Positions 14,948 to 23,733 of a DNA stretch of 28,187 bases are shown piece after piece (the first letter of the stretch is position 1; each line of letters begins with the position of its first letter). The stretch lies in assembly GCA_964541025.1 (NCBI GenBank), contig CAZIOW010000021.1:1-28187 (forward strand), given 5' to 3'. The stretch comes from JAGDXO01 sp964541025. GTDB lineage: Archaea > Thermoplasmatota > Thermoplasmata > Thermoplasmatales > GCA-001856825. Position numbers and translations under genes: made by a program. A model generated the notes under the pieces. The model had not been told where the DNA came from and made no database searches. It worked only from the letters and a program-made list of their open reading frames with translations.

Positions 14948-16948
14948 TTGAAAGTAGCAGTGGTGGGTTCCGGAGAGATGGGAAGAGGCATTGCTTTAGT
15001 GTTTGCACAGTATGGGAATGAAGTGAACCTCGATGATTCATTCCCTGAAGCCCTTGAAAGGGCCAAGAAGTACATAAATGACAACATCGCAAAGATGGCT
15101 GAAAAGGGTATAATAAAGGCGGGAGAGGATGAACATATCAGGAATAGAATAAATTACATGAGCGTTCTTGAAGATGCGGTGAAGGATGCAGACCTTGTGG
15201 TCGAAGCTGTACCGGAGATAGTGGACCTCAAGCAGAACATATTTGTTACTCTGGACAAGGTGTGCAGGAAAGATGCTATTCTCGCCACCAACACCTCCAA
15301 TATAAAGATTTCAGAGATAGCTAAAAATGTAACCCACAAGGAAAGGGTTCTTGGTCTTCATTTCTTCAATCCAGCCAACAGGATGAAACTTGTGGAGGTT
15401 ATAAGGTCAGAAGATACAGGAGACGAATATTTTGAGAAGGCTGTCAAAATAGGGGAGAGTATAGGCAAAACAGCAGTCAGGGTACTAAAAGACTCCCCGG
15501 GTTTCATAGTCAACAGAATAAATGCTCCCGATATGCTGTTCTTCTGCCTTGTGATAGATAAGAATATAGAGAAGCCAGAGGAGCTTGATGCATATGCCAA
15601 AGGGCAGGGTCTGCCAATGGGGCCATATGAGCTCATGGATTTCGTGGGATTGGATACGGTGGCCCATTCCCTTGACTACTATGCAAAGACGCTCTCTGAT
15701 GAATACATGAAATGCAACTCAATCCGGGAACTTGTCAAGAGCGGAAAACTTGGGAAGAAAACTGGCAAGGGATTCTACGACTGGTCGACAGGAAAGGCAT
15801 CTATTCCAAAGGCAGAACCAAGCGAGAAGGTAACAATGATGGATATATTCGCTATAGAAATTAATGAAGCTGTAAAGTTGCTTGAAGAGCAAGTTGCTCT
15901 TCCAGATGAGATCGAAACAGCAGTCAAACTTGGACTGAACAGGCCCTTCGGCCCCATATCTGTTGCAAAGAGCCTGACAAATGCAGAACTGAAAAAGATG
16001 CTTGAAAACCTAAGCAAGACGTTCGGTGTATCTGTTTTTGAACCCGCGAAATCAATTAAAGAGGGTAAATTGAAGGAAATAATTTCCATAAAGGCATTCC
16101 CGACCACTTCAGGATCAAAGAAGGAAGAAATAACAACTGCAGGAATCATCTCAAATGTTCAGGGTGAAAAGAAATATTCAAACATAATCCTTGAGAAAAG
16201 GGATAATTATGTTGCAAGGATATTGCTGAACCATCCAAAGCACAATCTGATAAACAGCGATCTCCTTAATGATCTGGAGAATGTAATAAAGGAAATTTGG
16301 GATGACAAAGAGATCAGGGTGGTTGTGATAACAGGTGCAGGCGAAGAATTCTCAGCAGGCGCAGAACTCTCACAATTCATTCCAGGACTATTTGACTTTG
16401 TTGAGTACACAAGGAAGGGAGAGAGAATTTTCAAGCTTTTGCAGGAAATGCCCAAGATAGTGATAGCAGAGATGAAGGGTTATGTTCTGGGTGGAGGCTT
16501 TGAACTTTCCCTGTCCTGCGATATAAGGGTAGCAACCCCTGATGTGCAGATTGCATTTCCAGAAGTCACTCTCGGTCTTATTCCCGCATGGTCAGGAAGC
16601 CAGAGGCTGGCAAAGCTCATAGGAATGTCAAGGGCTTCCTATCTAATACTTACTGGAAAGAGAATAACAGGAGAAGAGGCCAAGAATCTTGGAATAGTCT
16701 CAGAGATTTATTCAAAGGGAACAATAGACAGCGATACTCTTAAACTCGCGGAGAGCCTTGCCACGGGGGTATCACCAATAGCAGCTGCACTGGCTAAGAG
16801 GCTAATAAACAGGGGTTCTGACATACCATACGATTCAGGCCTGGAAATGGAATCGATGGCAGCTGGAATTGTATATGGAACAGAGGATCTCAAGGAAGGA
16901 ATATCTTCAATGCTTCAGAAGAAGAAACCAAATTTCCAGGGAAAATAA
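14948..16948 (+). CDS. 3-hydroxyacyl-CoA dehydrogenase / enoyl-CoA hydratase fusion
   Basis: 666 residues catalysing two successive beta-oxidation steps. The N-terminal NAD-binding domain opens with VAVVGSGEMGRGIA (GxGxxG at 7-12). The His138-Glu150 dyad lies in LHFFNPANRMKLVE, and the C-terminal dehydrogenase domain covers about 185-290. After a linker, a crotonase domain (about 400-600) shows GEEFSAGAELSQF for the oxyanion hole, Glu519 (GGGFE) and Glu539 (AFPEV). These 20-residue-spaced Glu match the catalytic pair of mitochondrial hydratase, so both halves look active. The domain order is the reverse of bacterial FadB and typical of archaeal fusions. TTG 14948 is required for the Rossmann motif and has a near-perfect GGAAGTGAT site at 14936-14944. 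Confidence 0.94.
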   Translation: MKVAVVGSGEMGRGIALVFAQYGNEVNLDDSFPEALERAKKYINDNIAKMAEKGIIKAGEDEHIRNRINYMSVLEDAVKDADLVVEAVPEIVDLKQNIFVTLDKVCRKDAILATNTSNIKISEIAKNVTHKERVLGLHFFNPANRMKLVEVIRSEDTGDEYFEKAVKIGESIGKTAVRVLKDSPGFIVNRINAPDMLFFCLVIDKNIEKPEELDAYAKGQGLPMGPYELMDFVGLDTVAHSLDYYAKTLSDEYMKCNSIRELVKSGKLGKKTGKGFYDWSTGKASIPKAEPSEKVTMMDIFAIEINEAVKLLEEQVALPDEIETAVKLGLNRPFGPISVAKSLTNAELKKMLENLSKTFGVSVFEPAKSIKEGKLKEIISIKAFPTTSGSKKEEITTAGIISNVQGEKKYSNIILEKRDNYVARILLNHPKHNLINSDLLNDLENVIKEIWDDKEIRVVVITGAGEEFSAGAELSQFIPGLFDFVEYTRKGERIFKLLQEMPKIVIAEMKGYVLGGGFELSLSCDIRVATPDVQIAFPEVTLGLIPAWSGSQRLAKLIGMSRASYLILTGKRITGEEAKNLGIVSEIYSKGTIDSDTLKLAESLATGVSPIAAALAKRLINRGSDIPYDSGLEMESMAAGIVYGTEDLKEGISSMLQKKKPNFQGK

Positions 16949-16963
16949 TTTTTTAAAAATTTT

Positions 16964-16987
16964 AAGGGCCTTTTGGCCCTTTTTTTT
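16964..16987. terminator. Strong hairpin terminator between convergent genes
   Basis: Stem AAGGGCC (16964-16970) pairs with GGCCCTT (16975-16981) around a TTTT loop and is followed by T-run 16980-16987. It ends the fusion-gene transcript. On the minus strand the same hairpin is followed by a T-rich tract and could also end etfA. Confidence 0.75.
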
Positions 16988-16989
16988 AT

Positions 16990-17877
16990 TCAAGAAAGAT
17001 AGCTCATAATTTTTGGTACTACCTGATAAAGGTCACCGACTATTCCATAATCAGCTTCCTGGAATATAGGTGCACTTTTGTCCTTATTCACTGCAATGAC
17101 AATCTTTGAATCCCTCATACCAGCAATGTGCTGTATCTGTCCTGATATTCCAAGGGCTATGTATATCTTTGGCTTTACCTTCCTGCCTGAATATCCAACC
17201 TGTCTATCCTCGCTTAGCCATTTATAGTCAAGGCACACAGGTCTTGAACCTGCAAGCTCACCCTTCACCATTTTCACGAATGGCTCTATCTGCTGTATGC
17301 CTTCCTTTTTGCCAAGCCCTCTCCCGACAGATACTATTATGCTTGCTTTTTCAAGATCAACTTCCCTTCCCTTCTTTGGCTTAACTGCGGTTATGCTTAC
17401 TCTTCCCTTTTGTATCTCCCTGCTTTCTGAGGATGAGCTACCACCTGATGGAATATCATCTCCTATTCCAGGTATGAAGGTGAATATCTTTGCATCGCTT
17501 TCCTCTTCCAGGACGACCTTTCCTCCGAGTCCATATCTCTTTGTTTTAACTGTGCTCCCGTTGAAAGATACATCATAAACCTCAGGAATTGCTTTCAGTC
17601 CAAGCATATTCACGAGGTATGACGCAACATCCCTTCCTATAACGGAGGAAGCAATTAAAATGCTATCATATCCGTTGTTTTTGAATTCATTTGAAAGAAA
17701 TGAGGCTATTGATTCAGGGGTCTGGTCCCCCTTGAGTGCTACCACTTTTGCAGCGCCATATGCCAGCAACTCTACCTTTTCTTCAGTTGTGTAAAGGAAA
17801 AAGTCTCCTTTTCCCCGAAGGAATGTCATTACCTGTTTGCTAAGGTCAGAGGCATCGCTGAATATCATGAATTTCAT
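16990..17877 (-). CDS. etfA: Electron transfer flavoprotein, alpha subunit
   Basis: 295 residues. The C-terminal FAD domain holds GRGLG, RQVGYSGRKVKPKIY, GISGQIQHIAGM and INKD-like VNKDKSAPIFQEADYGIVGD, the ETF-alpha FAD-binding signature. The N-terminal half (about 1-150) is the ETF alpha/beta-type nucleotide-binding fold. It accepts electrons from acyl-CoA dehydrogenases together with the beta subunit. It overlaps etfB as ATGA, and AGGAGGTG lies 6 nt before ATG 17877, so the two are co-translated in equal amounts. No extra Fe-S domain is present, so it does not look like a bifurcating or FixB-ferredoxin fusion type. The redox partner that reoxidises it is not in the window. Confidence 0.94.
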   Translation of the reverse strand: MKFMIFSDASDLSKQVMTFLRGKGDFFLYTTEEKVELLAYGAAKVVALKGDQTPESIASFLSNEFKNNGYDSILIASSVIGRDVASYLVNMLGLKAIPEVYDVSFNGSTVKTKRYGLGGKVVLEEESDAKIFTFIPGIGDDIPSGGSSSSESREIQKGRVSITAVKPKKGREVDLEKASIIVSVGRGLGKKEGIQQIEPFVKMVKGELAGSRPVCLDYKWLSEDRQVGYSGRKVKPKIYIALGISGQIQHIAGMRDSKIVIAVNKDKSAPIFQEADYGIVGDLYQVVPKIMSYLS

Positions 17878-18620
17878 CTTGCCACCTCCTTTATGACCTT
17901 TGCAACTTCCTGCGCCCCCTTGTCAACATCCTCAAACACAACCCTCTTTCTGTCGCTCTTGGGAGCCTTTCTTGAAATAAGTTTGCTCATGGATTCTGAT
18001 TTTACAGGTGCAGGTTCTATATTGATCTTCTTTCTTCCTGCAGCAATGATCTGCATCACCGGTGGAAACCTCGGTTCATTTATTTCCTGCGCTACGGATA
18101 TAACAACCGGCATCTGTGCTTCCATTTCGAGAACTTCTCTCTCCGTTCCCGAGGAGATTTTTGCAGTCCTGTTGCTGACTTCAAGTGAAACTGCACTTGA
18201 AAGAAGAGGTTCATTTATCATTGCTGAAATTAATCCAGGAAGCAGACCTGTCATTGAGTCAGCTGACTGGTTTCCGAGAATAACCATATCGTGGGGAATC
18301 TGCTTTATTTTTTCAGAAAGTACCTTAGCCGTTATATTTGGATTTGACTCCTGATATCCAGTTATTATGAAACCATCGTCAACTCCCATGGCATATGCTT
18401 CCTTCATTACCTGAGTGGCCTTATCATTTCCGAATAGTATTGCAGTAATTTTACCTCCATTCTTTTCTTTGATTCTAACAGCAGTTTCCACAGCATTTTT
18501 ACTCAGATTTTCAAATCTGTATGGAACTCCATCAAGAATTGGTTCCCCCGTTGATGGATTCACTTTTATGAGTTCTAGATCCGGAATCTGCTTTATCAGT
18601 ACTATAATATTGTACGGCAT
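17874..18620 (-). CDS. etfB: Electron transfer flavoprotein, beta subunit
   Basis: 248 residues of the ETF-beta/FixA family: NIIVLIKQIPD at the N-terminus, then the LSKNAVETAVRIKE block, ILGNQSADSMTGLLPG for nucleotide binding, and EREVLEMEAQMPVVISV. It forms the ETF heterodimer with the adjacent alpha subunit and carries electrons from acyl-CoA dehydrogenase. The start is supported by GGAGTGAT (18633-18626) 5 nt before ATG 18620. This operon is transcribed away from the thiolase/acyl-CoA dehydrogenase operon, and the two share a 100-bp divergent promoter region. Confidence 0.94.
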   Translation of the reverse strand: MPYNIIVLIKQIPDLELIKVNPSTGEPILDGVPYRFENLSKNAVETAVRIKEKNGGKITAILFGNDKATQVMKEAYAMGVDDGFIITGYQESNPNITAKVLSEKIKQIPHDMVILGNQSADSMTGLLPGLISAMINEPLLSSAVSLEVSNRTAKISSGTEREVLEMEAQMPVVISVAQEINEPRFPPVMQIIAAGRKKINIEPAPVKSESMSKLISRKAPKSDRKRVVFEDVDKGAQEVAKVIKEVAR

Positions 18621-18723
18621 TATGGATCACTCCGGCGATTATCAAATAGTATAATATTATATTTTCCTTATTTTTGAGAAAGATATACCTTATATACATG
18701 ATCTCTATAATTATTGGATTTAT
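18621..18723. promoter_or_regulatory. Divergent promoter region, etfBA and thiolase operons
   Basis: On the minus side, the perfect 12-bp palindrome TATAATATTATA (18650-18661) would act as the etfB TATA box, with a short leader holding the GGAGTGAT ribosome site. On the plus side, ATACCTTATATAC (about 18685-18697) lies about 30 nt before ATG 18724, giving a leaderless thiolase mRNA. No extended operator-like repeat shared by both was seen. Confidence 0.5.
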
Positions 18724-19911
18724 ATGAGTGACGGAGTTTATCTAGTTTATTACAAAAGAACTGCTTTTTCTAGGTCCAGGCCAAACGACCCCGCCAAGGA
18801 TGTTTTCAATAACATAAGGATGGACGAGGCGATGGCTCAGCTTATGAAGGACGCAGTCAAGAATACAGGAATTAACCCGAAGGAGATAAATGATGCAATT
18901 TTAGGATCCGCATTGCAAGTTGGAGAGAACTGGATGTATGGAGGAAGACAGCCTGTCCTTTTAGCAGGCCTTCCTGTTGAAGTACCAGCAATGGCACTGG
19001 ACAGAGCATGTTCTTCGTCTCTGAATGCAATCACAATAGGTGCGATGGAAATAATAACAGGCAACTCTGACATTGTGATGGCAGGAGGTATGGAACATAT
19101 GACCCATGTTCCCCTGAACGATAACCCCATGGTGCAGCCAAATCTTAAATTGCTATTAAGACCTGAATATATGAAATATGATATGAAAACGGGGTTCTCC
19201 ATGGGATTGACTGCAGAAAAACTTGCCAGCGTGAAAGGAATACACAGAGAGGAGATGGATCAGTTTGCATATGAAAGCCACAAGCTGGCCGGCAAGGCAC
19301 AGGATGAGGGATACTTCAAGGACGAAATTCTCCCTATTGAAGTTGAAATAAATGGAGAAAACACAATAATAGATAAGGACCAGAGCGTGAGAAAGGATAC
19401 TACCCTGGAGCAGATGAAGAAGCTTCCGCCAGCATTCAGGGAAAATGGTGTCATCACGGCCGGAAATTCTTCTCCGCTAAATGCAGGAGCTTCCCTCGTG
19501 ATGCTCATGTCAGAGAAGAAGGTGAAGGAATATGGTCTTAAGCCGCTGGCTAAGCTCGGGGCATTTGGATGGGCCGCCGTTGACCCTTCAATAATGGGCG
19601 AAGGTCCGGTTCCCGCCTCAAAAAATGCATTGAAAAAGGCTGGTCTTAAGGCAGATGACATAGATATCTGGGAGATAAACGAGGCATTTGCTGTTGTTGT
19701 TCTGAATGCAATGAAGGAACTCGGAATTCCGAGGGAAAAGGTCAACATAAAGGGAGGAGCGATAGCAATAGGACATCCACTCGGTGCATCTGGCGCAAGG
19801 CTTGCCGGTACATTATCAAGGATACTGCAACAGACTAAAAAGGAGAGGGGAATGGCCACTCTTTGCGTGGGTGGAGGACAGGGTTACTCACTAATACTTG
19901 AGAGGGTGTGA
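18724..19911 (+). CDS. Thiolase (acetyl-CoA C-acyltransferase)
   Basis: A 395-residue type II-like thiolase performing the last beta-oxidation step (3-ketoacyl-CoA plus CoA to acetyl-CoA plus shortened acyl-CoA), or the reverse condensation. Nucleophile Cys96 is in LDRACSSSLNA. NEAFA, His351 in GHPLGASGAR and acid/base Cys381 in LCVGGGQG complete the active site. The NEAFA and GHPLGASG forms match bacterial-type FadA/PhaA thiolases rather than the archaeal HMG-CoA-synthase-linked thiolase. It is first in the operon with the two acyl-CoA dehydrogenase subunits; its stop lies 4 nt before the next start. TATA spacing suggests a leaderless start at ATG 18724. Confidence 0.94.
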   Translation: MSDGVYLVYYKRTAFSRSRPNDPAKDVFNNIRMDEAMAQLMKDAVKNTGINPKEINDAILGSALQVGENWMYGGRQPVLLAGLPVEVPAMALDRACSSSLNAITIGAMEIITGNSDIVMAGGMEHMTHVPLNDNPMVQPNLKLLLRPEYMKYDMKTGFSMGLTAEKLASVKGIHREEMDQFAYESHKLAGKAQDEGYFKDEILPIEVEINGENTIIDKDQSVRKDTTLEQMKKLPPAFRENGVITAGNSSPLNAGASLVMLMSEKKVKEYGLKPLAKLGAFGWAAVDPSIMGEGPVPASKNALKKAGLKADDIDIWEINEAFAVVVLNAMKELGIPREKVNIKGGAIAIGHPLGASGARLAGTLSRILQQTKKERGMATLCVGGGQGYSLILERV

Positions 19912-19915
19912 TAAT

Positions 19916-21046
19916 ATGGATTTTGAAATAACAGATGATATGAAGGAAGCAATCAGCAAGGCAAGGGCATTCGCTGATAAATATTTCAATGAAGAACTAG
20001 CATCTAAGTCTGATTCCATGGAAAAATTTCCGATGGAACTCGTTGAACTGTCAAGAAAGGAAAATCTTCTCGATTATTCAAATCCATGGAAAGTTCTGGT
20101 GACAATTGAGGAGCTCTGCAGGAGGGATCCAGGACTTGGAATTTCTGTAACCATTCCTGCGTTTGGATCAGAGGTCCTCATGCTGTTCGGGAGTGACAAG
20201 CTGAAGGAAAAATACCTGAACAGGGTTGTAGCTGGGAAGGCAATTATGGGACTGGGTGTTACAGAACCGGGAGGAGGCTCAGATGTTGCAAATATCAAAA
20301 CAGAGGCGAGGAAGGAGGGGGACCATTACGTTCTCAATGGTGGCAAGATGTTCATAAGCAACGGTCAGATAGCAGATTTCTTCATAGTCCTGGCAAGGAC
20401 ATCTCCGCCCCCATCCCCAGATAAAAAGCACAGGGGGATGAGTGTCTTTGTAGTTGAGTCCAAATCAAAAGGATTCACAGCCAACAAACTGCACGGGAAA
20501 CTTGGTGTAAGGGCAACTAACACTGCTGAACTCATTTTTGATAATGTGGAAGTGCCAGCGGAGAATCTTGTAGGTGAGGAAGGTAAGGGATTCTATTACA
20601 TAATGACATTCTTCAACATAAGCAGGATTTATGTTGCTGCACAGGGACTTGGCATAGCGCAGGGTGCCCTGGACAGGTTAATGGACTTTGCATCTAAGTC
20701 CAATAATTTGAACGATGCTGGTGAATTAAAGGAAGGAATACAGTTTGCCATTGCTGAGGTTGCAACAAGGATAGAGGCAGCTAGGAATTTAACCTACAAG
20801 GCAGCTTCGTTCCTGTTCAATTTCAACCCAAATCCCGTTGTCACAAGCATGGCAAAATATTACGCAGCAGAAACAGCAGTCTACGCCGCTAAAACAGCAA
20901 TGGAGATTACTGGAGTAACAGGTCTTTCATCAGAACTTGAAAGATTTTACAGGGACTCAAAGATACTTGAAATTTGGGAAGGAACAAGCGAGGTAGAGAA
21001 ACTTATTATATCAAGAATGATGATGAAGAATCAAGGGGGGAACTAA
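19916..21046 (+). CDS. Acyl-CoA dehydrogenase, catalytic subunit
   Basis: A 376-residue acyl-CoA dehydrogenase introducing the trans-2 double bond and passing electrons to ETF. It has VTEPGGGSD (115-123), which holds flavin, FISNGQIADFF, KLGVRATNTAEL and the catalytic base Glu355 in EIWEGTSE. Two conserved FAD-ADP motifs are missing. The Arg-x-x-Phe-Gly...Gln stretch is replaced by a SKSNNLNDAGELKEG loop (260-274), and the Gln-x-x-Gly-Gly-x-Gly motif reads EITGVTGLSSE (330-340). Both are present in the next gene, which begins at the base after this stop. I chose ATG 19916 over GTG 19898 because it follows the GAGGGTGTGAT site and avoids overlap. It probably works as a heteromer. Confidence 0.92.
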   Translation: MDFEITDDMKEAISKARAFADKYFNEELASKSDSMEKFPMELVELSRKENLLDYSNPWKVLVTIEELCRRDPGLGISVTIPAFGSEVLMLFGSDKLKEKYLNRVVAGKAIMGLGVTEPGGGSDVANIKTEARKEGDHYVLNGGKMFISNGQIADFFIVLARTSPPPSPDKKHRGMSVFVVESKSKGFTANKLHGKLGVRATNTAELIFDNVEVPAENLVGEEGKGFYYIMTFFNISRIYVAAQGLGIAQGALDRLMDFASKSNNLNDAGELKEGIQFAIAEVATRIEAARNLTYKAASFLFNFNPNPVVTSMAKYYAAETAVYAAKTAMEITGVTGLSSELERFYRDSKILEIWEGTSEVEKLIISRMMMKNQGGN

Positions 21047-22084
21047 ATGGAAGAGGAATATGAAATTCTAGAAAACACAGTTAAGGATTTCAATGCCAAG
21101 TACATTGAAAACAATGCATTGAAAATTGAGAATGAGGGAATTAGCGAATCACTTCTGAAATCATTATCGGAGCAGGGTTTCCTGTCGATGGCATACCAGC
21201 CAGGTGCAGGAAAGAACCTGGATATGAAGGCATATTCAATAATAGTTGAGAACCTTGCCAAAGTATCCCCGTCTGTTGCTGTAAAGGTACTTCTCACAAA
21301 CGCATTCCTATCCATCGTGAATGATGAGGTTATTCTGAATGAAGTTTCTCAGGGTTTTAAATCAGGAACAGTGGTATTCTCTGAGCTGCTAGGTGGATAT
21401 AGCAGCAATGAAAAACTGAAAATTGAGAATGGCAGGCTTGCAGGCAAGAAGGAATTCGTCCTCGGAAGCAATTCAAATTACATTGTAACTCTGGTTGACA
21501 GTGGTGAATTGGTTCTGGTGAAATCTGGCTTCAGGTCAGAAAGGGGACACAAGAAACTAGGTTTCAGGGGGCTAGAATTCTCAACTGTTTCATTCGATTC
21601 AAAAGAATTCAGCATAATAGAGAAAGATGGCATAAGCACTCTGAGGAAGATATACGAAGAGATGTCCATACCAATATCTGCAGTTGCACTTGGAATCGGA
21701 GAGGGAAGCATAGCGAAGGCATTAGAATATGGGAAGGTAAGGATGGCTTTTAACCATTACCTCAAGGATTTCCAGCCAATAGCCTTTAATCTCACAACAA
21801 ACATGGCCGAGTTGTCAATTCTCAAGCAGTATTTCAGGGATATAAGTTCTCTGAACCCATCTGGTAAGGAAGCACTCTATCTGAAAGTGAGATCTATAGA
21901 AATAGCAAAGGAGATTAGCAAAAACTCACTGCAGACGCATGGAGGATACGGATATCTTGAGGATTTCGGTGTTGAGAAATTCTACAGGGATTCCATGGCA
22001 CTGTCAATCCTATTCTACAATGAAGAAAAAGAAATGGAAAAATTGGCAGAAGTTGTATTCGAGTCAAAAGCTGGATTTGTTTAA
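21047..22084 (+). CDS. Acyl-CoA dehydrogenase-like subunit lacking the catalytic Glu
   Basis: 345 residues, homologous to acyl-CoA dehydrogenases but divergent and short. The C-terminal domain keeps the FAD-ADP contacts: ALEYGKVRMAFNHYLKDFQ (about 226-243, Arg232, Phe235, Gln243) and LQTHGGYGYLEDFG (295-308). The catalytic site is lost: the usual IYEGTSE reads ILFYNEEKE (321-329), with Phe or Tyr where Glu should be. The TEPGxGSD flavin loop reads FSELLGGYSSN. This pattern, with the complementary losses in the adjacent catalytic subunit, indicates an obligate partner subunit. The ATG directly follows the previous stop and has a G-rich ribosome site. The end overlaps the convergent acyl-CoA ligase by 4 nt. 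Confidence 0.85.
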   Translation: MEEEYEILENTVKDFNAKYIENNALKIENEGISESLLKSLSEQGFLSMAYQPGAGKNLDMKAYSIIVENLAKVSPSVAVKVLLTNAFLSIVNDEVILNEVSQGFKSGTVVFSELLGGYSSNEKLKIENGRLAGKKEFVLGSNSNYIVTLVDSGELVLVKSGFRSERGHKKLGFRGLEFSTVSFDSKEFSIIEKDGISTLRKIYEEMSIPISAVALGIGEGSIAKALEYGKVRMAFNHYLKDFQPIAFNLTTNMAELSILKQYFRDISSLNPSGKEALYLKVRSIEIAKEISKNSLQTHGGYGYLEDFGVEKFYRDSMALSILFYNEEKEMEKLAEVVFESKAGFV

Positions 22085-23733
22085 TTTTTATTTCCTTCTT
22101 CTCTTAACTCTCTTCTGAGAACCTTCCCGACCATTGTTTTTGGTAATTCTTTCCTGAACTCCACTACCCTCGGTATTTTGAATTTAGCAATTTTACCCTG
22201 GAAGAAATCCTTTATTTCCTGTTCCGTTGCAGTTTCTCCATCTTTCAGAACTACGAAAGCTTTCACAATCTCCCCATGAACATCTTCCTTGACTCCCACC
22301 ACCGCTGCTTCCTTTACCTTTGGATGCTGATACAGAATCTCCTCCACTTCCCTTGGGTACACGTTGAATCCTCCTACAATTATGATATCCTTCTTTCTAT
22401 CGACTATGTAAAAATATCCTTCTTCATCCATTTTTGCAATATCTCCCGTATAGAGCCAGCCATCTCGAAGAACATTTGCAGTTTCATCAGGTCTATTCCA
22501 GTATCCTTTCATTATTTGAGGTCCCTTTACTATCAGTTCTCCATCCTGACCGATTGGCATCTCCTTCATGCCAGTTTCAGCATCCACAATCTTTGCATAA
22601 GTTGATGCCATTGGTAAACCTATAGAGCCTTCCTTTATCTTACCGAAGAGAGGGTTGAGATGAGTGACAGGAGAAGCCTCTGTTAGACCATAACCTTCTA
22701 CAAGATGACCCCCCGTCACCTTCTGCCATTTCTCTATCACATCTACGGGCAACGGAGCCGAACCTGAAATGCAGTATTTCACTGGACTAAGGTCTATTTT
22801 CTTGACATCCTTGTGGTTAAGAATGTTTATGTAAATGGTTGGTACTCCTGGAAAAAAGGTAGGTTTATATTTCTTTATCAGTTTCATCATACCGTCTATG
22901 TCTGGTTTGGGCTGGAGAATCATTGTTGCGGCGATTTTAACAGGAAAATTCATCGCAACAGTCATTCCAAATACATGGAAAAAGGGAATCACGGAAAGCA
23001 ATGCATCCTTTCCATTTTCAAGGTTGGGAATAACTGATAAAGATTGATAAGTGTTGCACACAAGATTCCTGTTTGTAAGCATGGCACCCTTAGGTATTCC
23101 TGTAGTCCCGCCTGTATACTGTAGAACTGCAACACTTTCAGGATCATTGTTCTCTTCATTATTACTCTTACCTCCAAGGCCGTCAGTAAACTTTTTTGCG
23201 AATTCTGGTATTTTCACAAAGCTCTTTTTTGATTTTCTTTGCATGCTATAGAGAAAATTAAGCGGAAATTTCAGGAAATCCTCTATTCTTGTCGCAACAA
23301 TTATAAAATTTTCATGTTTTCTCACATTTTCCAACCTGGGAATGAGATCATCAAGAATCACCAGTACTTTAGGCTTGGAATCCCCTATTATATGTTCAAG
23401 TTCTACATCGAAGTATGTCGGTGATATCTGAACAGCAATGGCCCCTATTTTGTTAATTGCATAATATGAGATCATATACTGGGGGCAATTTGGAAGGTCC
23501 AGGGCAACCCTGTCCCCCTTCTTAACCCCGAGAGTGGTCAAATAATAAGCAAATGAATCAACCAACTGCTTCAATTTTCCATATTTTATGTGATAGTTGA
23601 AGAAAACCACTGCTTCCCTGTCTGGAAATTTTTCAGCGCTTATTTTCAGAAAATCATAGGGTTTTGAATTAACACAATTCACATCACTTGGAACTCCCTT
23701 ATCATAATTCTTGAGCCATATTCTTTCTTCCAC
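22081..23733 (-). CDS. Fatty-acid-CoA ligase (AMP-forming)
   Basis: A 550-residue ANL-superfamily enzyme that activates a carboxylic acid with ATP and CoA. Motifs in order: the P-loop YTGGTTGIPKGA (206-217), FFHVFGMTV, YGLTEASPVTHLNP, GWLYTGD, VDRKKDIIIVGGFNVYPREVE and C-terminal PKTMVGKVLRR, whose Lys537 is the likely adenylation Lys. The closest family appearance is long-chain acyl-CoA synthetase (FadD/LC-FACS), but chain length cannot be read from sequence. No signal or membrane segment is evident. The start codon is GTG 23733. A 14-bp palindrome lies 10 bp upstream. The convergent position after the acyl-CoA dehydrogenase pair places it as the entry step of the locus. Confidence 0.92.
   Translation of the reverse strand: MEERIWLKNYDKGVPSDVNCVNSKPYDFLKISAEKFPDREAVVFFNYHIKYGKLKQLVDSFAYYLTTLGVKKGDRVALDLPNCPQYMISYYAINKIGAIAVQISPTYFDVELEHIIGDSKPKVLVILDDLIPRLENVRKHENFIIVATRIEDFLKFPLNFLYSMQRKSKKSFVKIPEFAKKFTDGLGGKSNNEENNDPESVAVLQYTGGTTGIPKGAMLTNRNLVCNTYQSLSVIPNLENGKDALLSVIPFFHVFGMTVAMNFPVKIAATMILQPKPDIDGMMKLIKKYKPTFFPGVPTIYINILNHKDVKKIDLSPVKYCISGSAPLPVDVIEKWQKVTGGHLVEGYGLTEASPVTHLNPLFGKIKEGSIGLPMASTYAKIVDAETGMKEMPIGQDGELIVKGPQIMKGYWNRPDETANVLRDGWLYTGDIAKMDEEGYFYIVDRKKDIIIVGGFNVYPREVEEILYQHPKVKEAAVVGVKEDVHGEIVKAFVVLKDGETATEQEIKDFFQGKIAKFKIPRVVEFRKELPKTMVGKVLRRELREEGNKN

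Noticed and set aside
19260..19859. Long open frame (199 codons) on the minus strand inside the thiolase gene
   Set aside because: The plus-strand frame has full thiolase motifs; the minus frame is low-complexity Ser/Pro/Ala antisense translation with no recognisable family.
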